In this document: piece after piece, positions 8,382 through 16,970 of the stretch | How positions within the stretch are numbered: position 1 is the first letter of the stretch | Layout: each line of letters begins with the position of its first letter | Assembly: GCF_028807635.1 (NCBI RefSeq) | Contig: NZ_JARBAX010000001.1 | Coordinates: forward strand, 1,253,001-1,317,000 | Origin: Streptomyces spiramyceticus | GTDB taxonomy: Bacteria > Actinomycetota > Actinomycetes > Streptomycetales > Streptomycetaceae | Direction of reading: 5' to 3' | Length of the DNA: 64,000 nt | Notes under the pieces: generated by a model | What the model was told of the DNA's origin: nothing | What the model saw: only the letters and a program-made list of their open reading frames with translations | Database searches by the model: none | Position numbers and translations under genes: made by a program

Positions 8382-9239
8382 TCAGTACCGGCGCTCCTGC
8401 TTCTGCTTGTCCTCCACACACAGTGTGGCGCGCGGGAAGGCCTGCATGCGCGCCTTGCCGATCGGCTTGCCGCAGATCTCGCAGAGCCCGTACGTGCCGG
8501 AGTCGAGCCGGCCCAGAGCCCTCTCGGTCTGCTCCAGCCGCTCGCGGGCGCTGGCGGCCAGCGCCAGCTCGTGCTCGCGGGAGATGTTCTTGGTGCCGGT
8601 GTCGGCCTGGTCGTCGCCCGCGCCGTCCCCGGAGTCCCGCATCAGGCCGGTGACCGCCTGCTCCGACGCGGCGATCTCCGCCTTGAGCTCGGAGACCTCG
8701 CCCATCAGCACGGCCCGGGCCTCGGCGACCTCCTCCGGGGTCCACGGCTCCTCCCCCGGCCGGACGGCGAGCTCGCCCGGCGGGGCGGCCTCGACTGCTC
8801 CTGTACGGGACGGGGGGACCGCCGTCGCGGTGGCCGCGGTGGCCTTCTTGGCGGCCGAGGTCCTGCTGGGAGTCTTCTTCGCAACCACCGTCTGGGCTCC
8901 TGTCTCTTCCGCGGCCTGAGCCGCCCCCTTGGCCGCAGGAGCGGCCCTCTTCGCAGCCGCCTTCTTGGCAGGTGCCTTTTTGGCCGGCGCTTTCTTGGCA
9001 GGTGCCTTCTGGGCCGGTGCTTTCTTGGCAGGCGCCTTGGTGACCGGTGCCTTGGTGACCGCTTTGGTGACCGCTGCCTCGGTGACCTCTGCCGCCTTCT
9101 TCGCGACGGTCTTCTTTGCGGTCTTCTTTGCGGCGGTCGTCTTGGCGGCGGACTTCTCGGCCGTGACCTTCTTCGCGACGTCCGCCTTCTCCGTGTCAGC
9201 CCCGTCGGCTTGCTGTGCGGCGGTCTTCTTAGCCACCAT
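8382..9239 (-). CDS. DksA/TraR-type zinc-finger protein with a long Lys/Ala-rich N-terminus
   Basis: 285 residues from the ATG at 9239 (GAAGGGG upstream). Residues 1-130 are histone-H1-like, with repeated KKAPAKKAPAKK and AAKK units, likely unstructured and nucleic-acid binding. Residues 165-285 are a DksA-like coiled-coil and zinc-finger domain (EEVAEARAVLMGEVSEL... LDSGTYGLCEICGKPIGKARMQAFPRATLCVEDK). Only three of the four expected zinc cysteines are present: Cys253, Cys256, Cys274, then Asp277 in place of the fourth. In the family DksA proteins act at the RNA polymerase secondary channel; whether this one does is inference. It lies between lspA and divergent ileS. Confidence 0.85.
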   Translation of the reverse strand: MVAKKTAAQQADGADTEKADVAKKVTAEKSAAKTTAAKKTAKKTVAKKAAEVTEAAVTKAVTKAPVTKAPAKKAPAQKAPAKKAPAKKAPAKKAAAKRAAPAAKGAAQAAEETGAQTVVAKKTPSRTSAAKKATAATATAVPPSRTGAVEAAPPGELAVRPGEEPWTPEEVAEARAVLMGEVSELKAEIAASEQAVTGLMRDSGDGAGDDQADTGTKNISREHELALAASARERLEQTERALGRLDSGTYGLCEICGKPIGKARMQAFPRATLCVEDKQKQERRY

Positions 9240-9540
9240 GGCCGCGACCCCTTCACATTTTGTGATCTTGCGCGCAAATCGTTCTGGGACGATAAGTCGA
9301 CCCCAGCCCCGCGGCAACGGGGCACGCCGCCGGTTCGGCCCGCCCGCGCGGGTGGCGCGGCGAGCCTGCATCCGTTGTGCCCAGCTCTCCGCCCGGTAAT
9401 CCGCCCCGCGGGCGCGGCACGGAGTCCGCCGGGGCGCGTATGGCCATTCGGGTTATCGGCGCAGGGTCCCGCGCCGCGCGAAAACCGGGCGGCCGTCCTG
9501 CCGCACGGCCCGTACACTGGGGCCCAGCGAAAGGCCACGA
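9240..9540. other. Divergent promoter region between the dksA-like gene and ileS
   Basis: About 300 bases without a supported gene, ending at the ileS T-box. TACACT at 9513-9518 (plus strand) is a possible -10 for the ileS leader, starting transcription shortly before stem I at about 9540. No convincing -35 was found. Open frames here continue from the dksA-like frame but show no conserved sequence. Confidence 0.5.
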
Positions 9541-9800
9541 TGGGGACGAGTAGCGTCGTACGCAGCCAAGAGCGACCCGGGGACGGTGGAAGCCCGGGGG
9601 CAGGCGCGGCGTGAAGCATCACCCCTGAGCCGCCGGAAGAAAGCTTTGAACAGTGGGCTCCGCCCACGGGCGCAAGGCCAGTAGAACCGGCATCGCTGCC
9701 CCAATGAGGGGGTCACGGGCACCGCCCGGGGCCAAGGAGGGTGGTACCGCGGGAGCACAGCGCTCTCGTCCCTCCGACGGAAGCCACAGTCCGCCGGAGG
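9541..9800 (+). promoter_or_regulatory. T-box riboswitch (translational type) of ileS
   Basis: The T-box sequence AGGGTGGTACCGCG is at 9738-9751, followed by CGTCCCTCC complementary to part of it. A stem I begins at TGGGGACGAGTAG (9541-9553, with the AGTA element); its base GGGG (9542-9545) can pair with CCCC (9622-9625). Just 5' of that strand is ATC (9618-9620), followed by A, the expected specifier position: an isoleucine codon. The leader ends at the SD GGAGGAAT of ileS rather than at a T-rich terminator, so it probably controls translation, as known for actinobacterial ileS leaders. Uncharged tRNA-Ile would open the SD. Confidence 0.9.
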
Positions 9801-9805
9801 AATCG

Positions 9806-12800
9806 ATGTCGCAGTACCGCCAGGTGCCCGCCCAGGTCGACCTGCCCGCGCTCGAGCACGCAGTGCTCGATTTCTGGCGCGAGAGCAAGGTCTTTTCGAA
9901 GAGTCTCGAGCAGTCCGAGGGACGCCCCGAGTGGGTGTTCTACGAGGGCCCGCCGACCGCCAACGGAATGCCCGGCGCTCACCACATCGAGGCCCGCGTC
10001 TTCAAGGACGTCTTCCCGCGCTTCCGCACGATGCAGGGCTACCACGTCGCCCGCAAGGCCGGCTGGGACTGCCACGGCCTGCCCGTCGAGCTCGCCGTCG
10101 AGAAGGAGCTCGGCTTCAACGGCAAGAAGGACATCGAGGCGTACGGCATCGCGGAATTCAACGCGAAGTGCCGCGAGTCGGTCGGCCGCCACACCGACGC
10201 CTTCACCGAACTCACGAACCGCATGGGCTACTGGGTCGACCTCGACGACGCGTACTGGACGATGGACCCGTCGTACGTCCAGTCGGTGTGGTGGTCGCTC
10301 AAGGAGATCTTCAACAAGGGCCTGCTGGTCCAGGACCACCGCGTCGCCCCCTGGTGCCCCCGCTGCGGCACGGGCCTGTCCGACCACGAGCTGGCGCAGG
10401 GGTACGAGACGGTCGTCGACCCGTCCGTCTTCGTCCGCTTCCCGCTGACCTCGGGCCCCCTGGCGGGCGAGGCGGCGCTCCTGGTCTGGACGACCACCCC
10501 GTGGACCCTGGTGTCCAACACGGCAGTCGCCGCGCACCCCGACGTCACGTACGTCGTGGCGACGAACGGCGAAGAGAAGCTCGTCGTCGCCCAGCCGCTC
10601 CTCGAAAAGTCGCTGGGCGAGGGGTGGGAGACCACCGGCCAGACCTTCACGGGCGCGGAGATGGAGCGCTGGGCGTACGACCGTCCCTTCGCGCTCGTGG
10701 AGTTCCCGAGCGCCGGCGAGGGAACCAATGGGCACAGTCCGTCCGAGGCCCACTTTGTCGTCAACGCCGACTACGTCACCACCGAAGACGGCACCGGCCT
10801 GGTCCACCAGGCCCCCGCGTTCGGTGAGGACGACCTCAGGACCTGCCGCGCGTACGGCCTCCCGGTCGTGAACCCGGTCCGCCCCGACGGCACCTTCGAG
10901 GACGAGCTGGACCTCATCGGCGGCCAGTTCTTCAAAAAGGCCGACGAGGCGCTCACCGAGGACCTGGGCAACCGCGGTCTCCTCTTCCGGCACGTCCCGT
11001 ACGAGCACAGCTACCCGCACTGCTGGCGCTGCCACACCGCACTTCTCTACTACGCACAGCCGTCCTGGTACATCAGGACCACCGCGGTCAAGGACGCGAT
11101 GCTGCGCGAGAACGAGAAGACCAACTGGTTCCCGGACTCGGTCAAGCAGGGCCGCTTCGGCGACTGGCTGAACAACAACATCGACTGGGCGCTGTCCCGC
11201 AACCGCTACTGGGGCACCCCGCTGCCCATCTGGCGCTGCGAGGACAACCACCTGACCTGCGTGGGCTCGCTCGCCGAGCTCACCGATCTGACCGGCACGG
11301 ACCAGTCGTCCCTGGACCCGCACCGCCCGTACATCGACGACGTCACCTTCACCTGCACCGGTGAGGGCTGCTCGCTGACCGCGACGCGGGTGCCCGAGGT
11401 CATCGACGCCTGGTACGACTCGGGCTCCATGCCCTTCGCGCAGTGGGGCTACCCGTACCAGAACAAGGAAATCTTCGAGAAGCGCTACCCGGCGCAGTTC
11501 ATCTCGGAGGCCATCGACCAGACCCGCGGATGGTTCTACACGCTGATGGCCGTCGGCACGCTGGTCTTCGACAAGTCCTCGTACGAGAACGTGGTCTGCC
11601 TGGGCCACATCCTCGCCGAGGACGGCCGCAAGATGTCCAAGCACCTCGGCAACATCCTTCAGCCCATCCCCCTCATGGACCAGCACGGCGCGGACGCGGT
11701 CCGCTGGTTCATGGCGGCCGGCGGCTCCCCGTGGGCGGCGCGGCGCGTGGGCCACGGCACGATCCAGGAGGTCGTCCGCAAGACGCTCCTCACGTACTGG
11801 AACACGGTCGCCTTCCAGGCCCTGTACGCCCGTACGTCCGGCTGGGCCCCGTCGGCGGCCGACCCGGCCCCGGCGGACCGCCCGGTCCTGGACCGCTGGC
11901 TGCTGTCCGAGCTGCACGCGCTGACGGACCAGGTCACCCAGTCCATGGAGGCGTACGACACGCAGCGGGCGGGCAAGCTCCTGTCCGCCTTCGTGGACGA
12001 CCTCTCCAACTGGTACGTACGCCGCTCGCGCCGCCGCTTCTGGCAGGGCGACAAGGCCGCGCTGCGCACCCTGCACGACGTGGTCGAGACGGTCACCCGC
12101 CTCATGGCGCCGCTGACCCCCTTCATCACCGAGCGGGTCTGGCAGGACATGATCGTCCCGGTCACGGCGGACGCCCCCGAGTCGGTGCACCTGTCCACCT
12201 GGCCGAAGGCCGACCTGGCCGCCATCGACCCGACGCTGTCCCAGCAGATGACGCTGGTACGCCGCCTGGTCGAGCTGGGCCGCGCGACGCGCGCGGAATC
12301 GGGCGTCAAGACCCGCCAGCCGCTGTCGCGCGCGCTGGTGGCGGCGTCGGGCTTCGAGACGCTGACCCCCGAACTGCACGCCCAGATCACGGAGGAGCTG
12401 AACGTCTCCTCGCTCGCCTCCCTCGCTGATTCCTCCGCTGGTGCAGCGGGAGGCGGCTCCCTCGTCGACACGACGGCCAAGGCGAACTTCCGCGCCCTGG
12501 GCAAGCGCTTCGGCAAGGGCGTCCAGGCGGTGGCCAAGGCGGTGGCGGAGGCCGACGCGGCGGCCCTGTCCCTGGCGCTGCGCGAAGGCACGGCGACGGT
12601 GACGGTCGACGGCGCCCCGGTCTCCCTCTCCCCGGACGAGGTCATCATCACCGAGACGCCGCGCGAGGGCTGGTCGGTGGCCTCCGACTCGGGCGCGACG
12701 GTCGCCCTGGACCTGGAGATCACTCCCGAGCTGCGACTGGCAGGCCTGGCCCGTGACGCGATCCGCCTGATCCAGGAGGCCCGCAAGAACAGCGGCCTGG

Positions 12801-13000
12801 ACGTCGCGGACCGCATCGCCGTCCGCTGGACCGCGTCCGACCCGGCGACGACGGAGGCGCTCACGGAGCACGCCGCGCTGATCGCCGACGAGGTCCTGGC
12901 GGTGGACTTCGCGGCGGCCGAGGCGGACGACACGTACGGCGCCCCGTTCACGGACGAGTCCCTGTCCCTGACGTTCCGCCTCCGCAAGACGGAGGCGTAA
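9806..13000 (+). CDS. ileS: Isoleucyl-tRNA synthetase
   Basis: 1064 residues from the ATG at 9806 (SD GGAGG 5 bases upstream); the open frame upstream to 9653 is the T-box leader. Class I signatures are PGAHHIEARV (HIGH-like, near residue 55) and DGRKMSKHLGN (KMSKS). The CP1 editing domain, the anticodon-binding domain and Cys-rich parts (CPRCG, CWRCH) are present. Length and the eukaryote-like features (GMPGAHHIEARVFKD) point to the IleRS2 type, often insensitive to mupirocin; this is inferred. It charges tRNA-Ile and is controlled by the T-box above. Confidence 0.97.
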   Translation: MSQYRQVPAQVDLPALEHAVLDFWRESKVFSKSLEQSEGRPEWVFYEGPPTANGMPGAHHIEARVFKDVFPRFRTMQGYHVARKAGWDCHGLPVELAVEKELGFNGKKDIEAYGIAEFNAKCRESVGRHTDAFTELTNRMGYWVDLDDAYWTMDPSYVQSVWWSLKEIFNKGLLVQDHRVAPWCPRCGTGLSDHELAQGYETVVDPSVFVRFPLTSGPLAGEAALLVWTTTPWTLVSNTAVAAHPDVTYVVATNGEEKLVVAQPLLEKSLGEGWETTGQTFTGAEMERWAYDRPFALVEFPSAGEGTNGHSPSEAHFVVNADYVTTEDGTGLVHQAPAFGEDDLRTCRAYGLPVVNPVRPDGTFEDELDLIGGQFFKKADEALTEDLGNRGLLFRHVPYEHSYPHCWRCHTALLYYAQPSWYIRTTAVKDAMLRENEKTNWFPDSVKQGRFGDWLNNNIDWALSRNRYWGTPLPIWRCEDNHLTCVGSLAELTDLTGTDQSSLDPHRPYIDDVTFTCTGEGCSLTATRVPEVIDAWYDSGSMPFAQWGYPYQNKEIFEKRYPAQFISEAIDQTRGWFYTLMAVGTLVFDKSSYENVVCLGHILAEDGRKMSKHLGNILQPIPLMDQHGADAVRWFMAAGGSPWAARRVGHGTIQEVVRKTLLTYWNTVAFQALYARTSGWAPSAADPAPADRPVLDRWLLSELHALTDQVTQSMEAYDTQRAGKLLSAFVDDLSNWYVRRSRRRFWQGDKAALRTLHDVVETVTRLMAPLTPFITERVWQDMIVPVTADAPESVHLSTWPKADLAAIDPTLSQQMTLVRRLVELGRATRAESGVKTRQPLSRALVAASGFETLTPELHAQITEELNVSSLASLADSSAGAAGGGSLVDTTAKANFRALGKRFGKGVQAVAKAVAEADAAALSLALREGTATVTVDGAPVSLSPDEVIITETPREGWSVASDSGATVALDLEITPELRLAGLARDAIRLIQEARKNSGLDVADRIAVRWTASDPATTEALTEHAALIADEVLAVDFAAAEADDTYGAPFTDESLSLTFRLRKTEA

Positions 13001-13009
13001 CCCGCCGGC

Positions 13010-13044
13010 GAAAGCCCCGGCCGACTTTGTCGGCCGGGGCTTTC
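13010..13044 (+). terminator. ileS terminator
   Basis: A perfect 16-bp stem GAAAGCCCCGGCCGAC / GTCGGCCGGGGCTTTC with loop TTT begins 10 bases after the ileS stop. Confidence 0.92.
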
Positions 13045-13111
13045 GCTTTCCCCCACCCGCACCGCCGCACCGCACCGCCGCACCCACACACGCACGCACG
13101 CGCACGCAAAA
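13045..13111. repeat. Low-complexity CA/CG-rich spacer
   Basis: Between the two terminators is a run of simple units: CACCGCCG-type and then CACACGCACGCACGCGCACGC. It holds no gene or recognisable site. Confidence 0.7.
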
Positions 13112-13146
13112 GGGCCGGGCCCCGGGGAAACCCCGGGGCCCGGCCC
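13112..13146 (-). terminator. divIVA-side terminator
   Basis: A perfect 16-bp stem GGGCCGGGCCCCGGGG / CCCCGGGGCCCGGCCC with loop AAA, preceded on the plus strand by AAAA (TTTT after the hairpin on the minus strand). It terminates the minus-strand division cluster 41 bases after the divIVA stop codon. Confidence 0.9.
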
Positions 13147-13187
13147 TCAGCCTGCCGACGGCTACGCGCTCAGCGCGCGCACCGCCG

Positions 13188-14366
13188 TCAGTTGTCGTCC
13201 TCGTCGATCAGGAACCCGCGCATCGGCGAAGGAGCCTGCTGCATCGGCTGCGGAGCCTGCGGCCGCACCGGAGCCATCGGCTGGGTCATAGCCGGCGACA
13301 TCTGCTGCTGGCCGCCGTACGACGGACCGTTGGAGGACGGGCCACCGTGGCCGCCCATCGACGGGTTGCCACCCATGGAGTGCCCCATCGCACCCGCACC
13401 GGCCGGCGCCATCGAACCGCTCATCTGCGGAGCCGGCGGCAGCGACGCGGTCGCCGGGGTCCGCGGCGGAGCCAGCGAGTCGTCCGACTGGGTCTCCAGC
13501 TGACGCAGCTGGCTCTCCAGGTAGGACTTCAGCCGGGTCCGGTACTCGCGCTCGAAGCCGCGCAGGTCCTCGACCTTGCGCTCCAGCGTGGCGCGGGCGG
13601 ACTCCAGCGAGCCCATCGCGACGCGGTGCTTCTCCTGCGCGTCCCGCTCCAGCGCGTCAGCCTTCGCACGGGCGTCCCGCTCCAGACCCTCGGCACGGCT
13701 GCGCGCCTCACCGACGATCTTGTTGGCCTCGGAACGGGCCTCCGCGATCGCCTGGTCGGCCGTCTGCTGCGCCAGCGAGAGCACACGCGCGGCGCTGTCG
13801 CCGCCGGGACCCTGACCGGGCTGCGGGAGCTGCGGACCGTGGCCGCCCATGGGTCCGCCCATGGGGCCACCCATCTGGCCCTGGCCCATCTGACCCATTT
13901 GGCCCTGCATCTGGCCCTGCATCTGCCCCTGGCCCATCTGACCCTGACCCATGGGCCCCTGGCCCATCGGGCCGGGACCGTGCTGGCCCTGCGGACCCGG
14001 ACCGTGCTGGCCCTGGCCGTGACCGCTGGGACCCGCGGGCAGCTGCGGAGCCCCACCGGGCAGCTGGGGCGGACCCATCTGCGGCGGCTGCTGCTGGACC
14101 GGCGGGCCGGATATGGCGGCAGGCACGGGTGCGCCGGGACGATCCTGCTGCTCCGGCGGCTTGCGCATACCCTGCTGCTGGTTCTGCGCGGCGGCACGCG
14201 TCGCGGCAGCCAGCTTGGCCCGCAGGTCCTCGTTCTCGCGGAGCAGGCGGGTCAGTTCGGCTTCGACCTCGTCGAGGAAAGCATCGACCTCGTCCTCGTC
14301 ATAGCCTTCTCGGAGGCGGACGGTCGTGAACTGCTTGTTCCGCACGTCCTCGGGGGTCAACGGCAT
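13188..14366 (-). CDS. divIVA: DivIVA, polar growth determinant
   Basis: 392 residues. The N-terminal DivIVA domain MPLTPEDVRNKQFTTVRLREGYDEDEVDAFLDEV is followed by a coiled coil to about residue 70. A 110-residue linker rich in Gln, Gly, Met and Pro with GQGQM-type repeats follows, then a second coiled coil (about 195-285, SLAQQTADQAIAEARSEANKIVGEA) and a Pro/Met/Gly-rich tail. In streptomycetes DivIVA marks hyphal tips and directs apical wall synthesis. It is the last gene of the cluster, 49 bases after yggT. Confidence 0.96.
   Translation of the reverse strand: MPLTPEDVRNKQFTTVRLREGYDEDEVDAFLDEVEAELTRLLRENEDLRAKLAAATRAAAQNQQQGMRKPPEQQDRPGAPVPAAISGPPVQQQPPQMGPPQLPGGAPQLPAGPSGHGQGQHGPGPQGQHGPGPMGQGPMGQGQMGQGQMQGQMQGQMGQMGQGQMGGPMGGPMGGHGPQLPQPGQGPGGDSAARVLSLAQQTADQAIAEARSEANKIVGEARSRAEGLERDARAKADALERDAQEKHRVAMGSLESARATLERKVEDLRGFEREYRTRLKSYLESQLRQLETQSDDSLAPPRTPATASLPPAPQMSGSMAPAGAGAMGHSMGGNPSMGGHGGPSSNGPSYGGQQQMSPAMTQPMAPVRPQAPQPMQQAPSPMRGFLIDEDDN
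13850..13990 (-). repeat. Low-complexity Gln/Gly/Met repeat in divIVA
   Basis: Repeated units CCCATCTGGCCCTG and variants on the plus strand encode GQMGQGQMQGQMQGQM-like sequence in the protein linker. Expansion or contraction in steps of 3, 6 or 12 bases would keep the frame. Confidence 0.8.
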
Positions 14367-14415
14367 CTCTTCTTCACCTCTACGTAGTCGTCGGCAGTCG
14401 GCAAGACCGTATCGC

Positions 14416-14700
14416 TCACAATCTGACCACGATGCTGATCAGGATGTAGACGATGATCATCAGAACGAAGAAGGACAGGTCGAGTGCCACGCCCCCGAGA
14501 CGCAGCGGCGGAATGAACCGCCGCAGAAGCTTGAGCGGTGGATCGGTGACAGTGTAGGTGGCCTCCAGAACGACCACCATCGCCTTGCCGGGTTCCCATG
14601 AGCGCGCGAACTGGAAGACGTAGTCCATGACCAGCCGGAAGATCAGGATGATCAGGAAGCACATCAGCGCGATGTAGATCACCTGTAGTGCGACGCTCAT
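14416..14700 (-). CDS. YggT family membrane protein
   Basis: 94 residues with two long hydrophobic segments (about 2-24 and 75-94) flanking the conserved RSWEPGKAMVVVLEATYTVTDPPLKLLRRFIPPLRLGG region typical of YggT/YlmG. Its location between sepF and divIVA is conserved in Gram-positive bacteria and suggests a link to septum or wall assembly, but the biochemical role is unknown. SD GGGAAG lies before the ATG. The gap to sepF is 68 bases. Confidence 0.92.
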   Translation of the reverse strand: MSVALQVIYIALMCFLIILIFRLVMDYVFQFARSWEPGKAMVVVLEATYTVTDPPLKLLRRFIPPLRLGGVALDLSFFVLMIIVYILISIVVRL

Positions 14701-14768
14701 CTCGCGCTTCCCTCTCCCCGTGCTCTCGTGGTTCCGGCCTGCCGGCCGGGTTGTTGCGGTGTCGTGTC

Positions 14769-15374
14769 TCAGCTCTGGTTGAAGAAACCGCCCTCTGCGA
14801 TACGGGCCTTGTCCTCCGCCGTGACATCGACGTTAGCAGGCGACAACAGGAACACCTTCTGCGTCACTCGCTCAATGCTGCCATGGAGCCCGAAGACAAG
14901 TCCTGCCGCAAAGTCGACAAGTCGCTTCGCGTCCGTGTCGTCCATCTCCGTCAGGTTCATGATCACCGGGGTGCCCTCGCGGAAGTGTTCCCCGATGGTA
15001 CGGGCCTCGTTGTAGGTCCGCGGGTGAAGTGTGGTGATGCGGTAGGGCTCCCGCTCGGACACAACCTTGGGCATGATCACCGGTGCGTTCTTCTCCAGGT
15101 TCGGACGTTCAGGTGTGATGGATGCCACGGGGGCGATTCGTGCGGGTCGTCCGCTTTCCGCCGGGAGCGGAACCGGTTCACGCTGTGCGGGCGGCTGCAC
15201 CACGCGCACGGGTTCTTCGTGCCGCTCCTGGTGCGGGGGCTGGTGCCGGCGGTGTTCCCGCTCGGGCTCCGGCTCGGGTTCGAAGTCGTCATCGGGATCG
15301 AAACCCCGGCCGTCGTAACCATCGTCCTCCACGAGGCCGAGGTAGACCGCCATCTTGCGCATCGCGCCGGCCAT
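14769..15374 (-). CDS. sepF: SepF, FtsZ-ring membrane anchor
   Basis: 201 residues from the ATG at 15374 (SD GGAGGA, 8-base spacing); the open frame to 15482 is not supported. The N-terminal amphipathic helix [14 protein letters not shown] binds membrane, an acidic and Arg/Glu-rich linker (about 15-100) follows, and the C-terminal SepF core has [29 protein letters not shown]. In actinobacteria, which lack FtsA, SepF tethers FtsZ to the membrane; no ftsA is present here. Downstream of yggS in the same direction. Confidence 0.95.
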   Translation of the reverse strand: MAGAMRKMAVYLGLVEDDGYDGRGFDPDDDFEPEPEPEREHRRHQPPHQERHEEPVRVVQPPAQREPVPLPAESGRPARIAPVASITPERPNLEKNAPVIMPKVVSEREPYRITTLHPRTYNEARTIGEHFREGTPVIMNLTEMDDTDAKRLVDFAAGLVFGLHGSIERVTQKVFLLSPANVDVTAEDKARIAEGGFFNQS

Positions 15375-15515
15375 TCTCTGAGTCCTCCGCTCTGTGGTGG
15401 ATCGCCCTTGTTGCCAATGCCGCAGCGTCACAAAGTGCCCGCGATCCACTCGGCCTGCCCACCTATTGGCGGGAATGACCATATTTTCTACTGTGGTCCG
15501 ACTTGCTTCGCGACG

Positions 15516-16235
15516 TTACCGGAGCCTGGGTCGGACTCCGAGCACCGCAGTACCGACGCGTACATGTGTCGCTCCGGCCGCCACTGCCTGCTCAAGGTCC
15601 GCACTCATACCCGCGGAGACCATGTTCGCAGCAGGATGAGTCGCGCGCAGGCTTGATGAGAATTCCATCAGCCGCTCGAAAGCCGCCTGTTGGCGCCCCG
15701 CGTACGGGCCGGCGAGCGGTGCGACAGTCATCAGTCCGTCGAGCCTGAGGCCGGGCGCTTCAGCAACCTTCGCCGCCAACTCCTCAATACCGTCCGGCGC
15801 CACGCCGCCGCGGTCCCCCCGCTCACCCGACTCCGCGTCGAGTGCGACCTGGATCAGGCAGCCGATCTCGCGTTCCGCGCGTACCGCCGCCGTCGAGAGC
15901 GCCGTGACGAGCTTCGCTCGGTCAACGGACTGCACAACATCGGCATAACTCGCCACAGAACGGACCTTGTTGGTCTGAAGCTGTCCGACGAAGTGCCAGC
16001 TGATGGGCAGGTCCGCACACTCGGCCGCCTTGGGCGCCGCGTCCTGGTCCTTGTTCTCCGCGACATGGCGTACGCCGAGCTCGGAGAGCAGCCGCACATC
16101 GCTCGCGGGGTACGTCTTGGTGACCACGATCAGGGTCACTTCCGATCGCTTGCGTCCAGCAGCCGCACAGGCGGCGGCGATACGTTCCTCCACCTGTGCA
16201 AGATTTGCGGCGAGTTGAGCTCTACGGTCCGTCAT
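15516..16235 (-). CDS. YggS family pyridoxal-phosphate homeostasis protein
   Basis: 239 residues. The PLP lysine lies in EVTLIVVTKTYPASD (Lys40 region), with IQVALDAESGERGG, GLRLDGLMTV and the phosphate-binding SAGMSADLEQAVAAGATHVRVGTAVLG at the end. These fold-type III barrel proteins bind PLP without known catalysis and affect vitamin B6 and amino acid balance. The ATG has AGGTAGGA upstream and lies 3 bases after the pgeF stop, so translation is coupled. Confidence 0.94.
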   Translation of the reverse strand: MTDRRAQLAANLAQVEERIAAACAAAGRKRSEVTLIVVTKTYPASDVRLLSELGVRHVAENKDQDAAPKAAECADLPISWHFVGQLQTNKVRSVASYADVVQSVDRAKLVTALSTAAVRAEREIGCLIQVALDAESGERGDRGGVAPDGIEELAAKVAEAPGLRLDGLMTVAPLAGPYAGRQQAAFERLMEFSSSLRATHPAANMVSAGMSADLEQAVAAGATHVRVGTAVLGVRPRLR

Positions 16236-16238
16236 GTC

Positions 16239-16970
16239 CTACCTATCCAGCCAGACATATCCGGCGAGCCGCCCCGTGGTGCGCTCGCGGCGGTACGAGA
16301 AGTGGTCGTCCGATTCCAGGGTGCAGACCGGCGACCGCTGCCGCCGGCGTACGCCCAGCGCTTCGAGCTGGGCGTGCACTCCGGCGGTCACATCGACGGC
16401 CGGCGTCCCCCAGCTCGTCTCCGACCAGGCATCGGGCACGACTTCCGCGACCTCGGCCCGCATCTGTGCCGGCACTTCGTAGCAGCGCCCGCAGACGGCG
16501 GGCCCGGTACGCGCGGTGATACGGGAAGGATCGGCGCCCAGTGTGATCATCGCCTCGACGACGGCCGGGACGACTCCCGCGACCATGCCGGGGCGTCCGG
16601 CGTGAGCGGCGGCCGCGATCCCGGCGACGGGGTCGGCCAGCAGAACGGGCGTGCAGTCCGCGGTGAGTACGGCGAGTGCGAGCCCGCGGCGCGCGGTCAC
16701 GACGGCGTCGACCGCCATGACCTCCCCCGCTCCCCACGGCCCCTCGACCACGGCCACATCCGGCCCGTGCACCTGGTTCATCCAGACGACCCGGGCCGGG
16801 TCGAGGCCGAGCGACTTGGCAGCGAGGTCACGGTTGTGACGTACGGCAGCCGGGTCGTCACCGACCGCACCGCCGAGATTGAGCGCTTCGTACGGAACGG
16901 CGCTCACCCCGCCCCACCTGTCGGTGAAGGCGAAGTGCGCGCCGTCCGTATTGTCGTGCTGCCCTATCAC
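16239..16970 (-). CDS. pgeF: PgeF/YfiH family peptidoglycan editing factor (polyphenol oxidase fold)
   Basis: 243 residues. Conserved metal and active-site motifs are [37 protein letters not shown] and [13 protein letters not shown]. The family acts as a purine nucleoside phosphorylase/laccase-like enzyme in vitro and edits UDP-MurNAc-L-Ser precursors in E. coli, which suits its place directly after ftsZ. The start overlaps the ftsZ stop by 4 bases (ATGA). Confidence 0.92.
   Translation of the reverse strand: MIGQHDNTDGAHFAFTDRWGGVSAVPYEALNLGGAVGDDPAAVRHNRDLAAKSLGLDPARVVWMNQVHGPDVAVVEGPWGAGEVMAVDAVVTARRGLALAVLTADCTPVLLADPVAGIAAAAHAGRPGMVAGVVPAVVEAMITLGADPSRITARTGPAVCGRCYEVPAQMRAEVAEVVPDAWSETSWGTPAVDVTAGVHAQLEALGVRRRQRSPVCTLESDDHFSYRRERTTGRLAGYVWLDR

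Noticed and set aside
9713..13105. 1130-residue open frame on the minus strand opposite ileS
   Set aside because: It mirrors the high-GC third positions of ileS, has Arg/Val/Asp-biased composition, no family motif, and the plus strand carries complete IleRS signatures.
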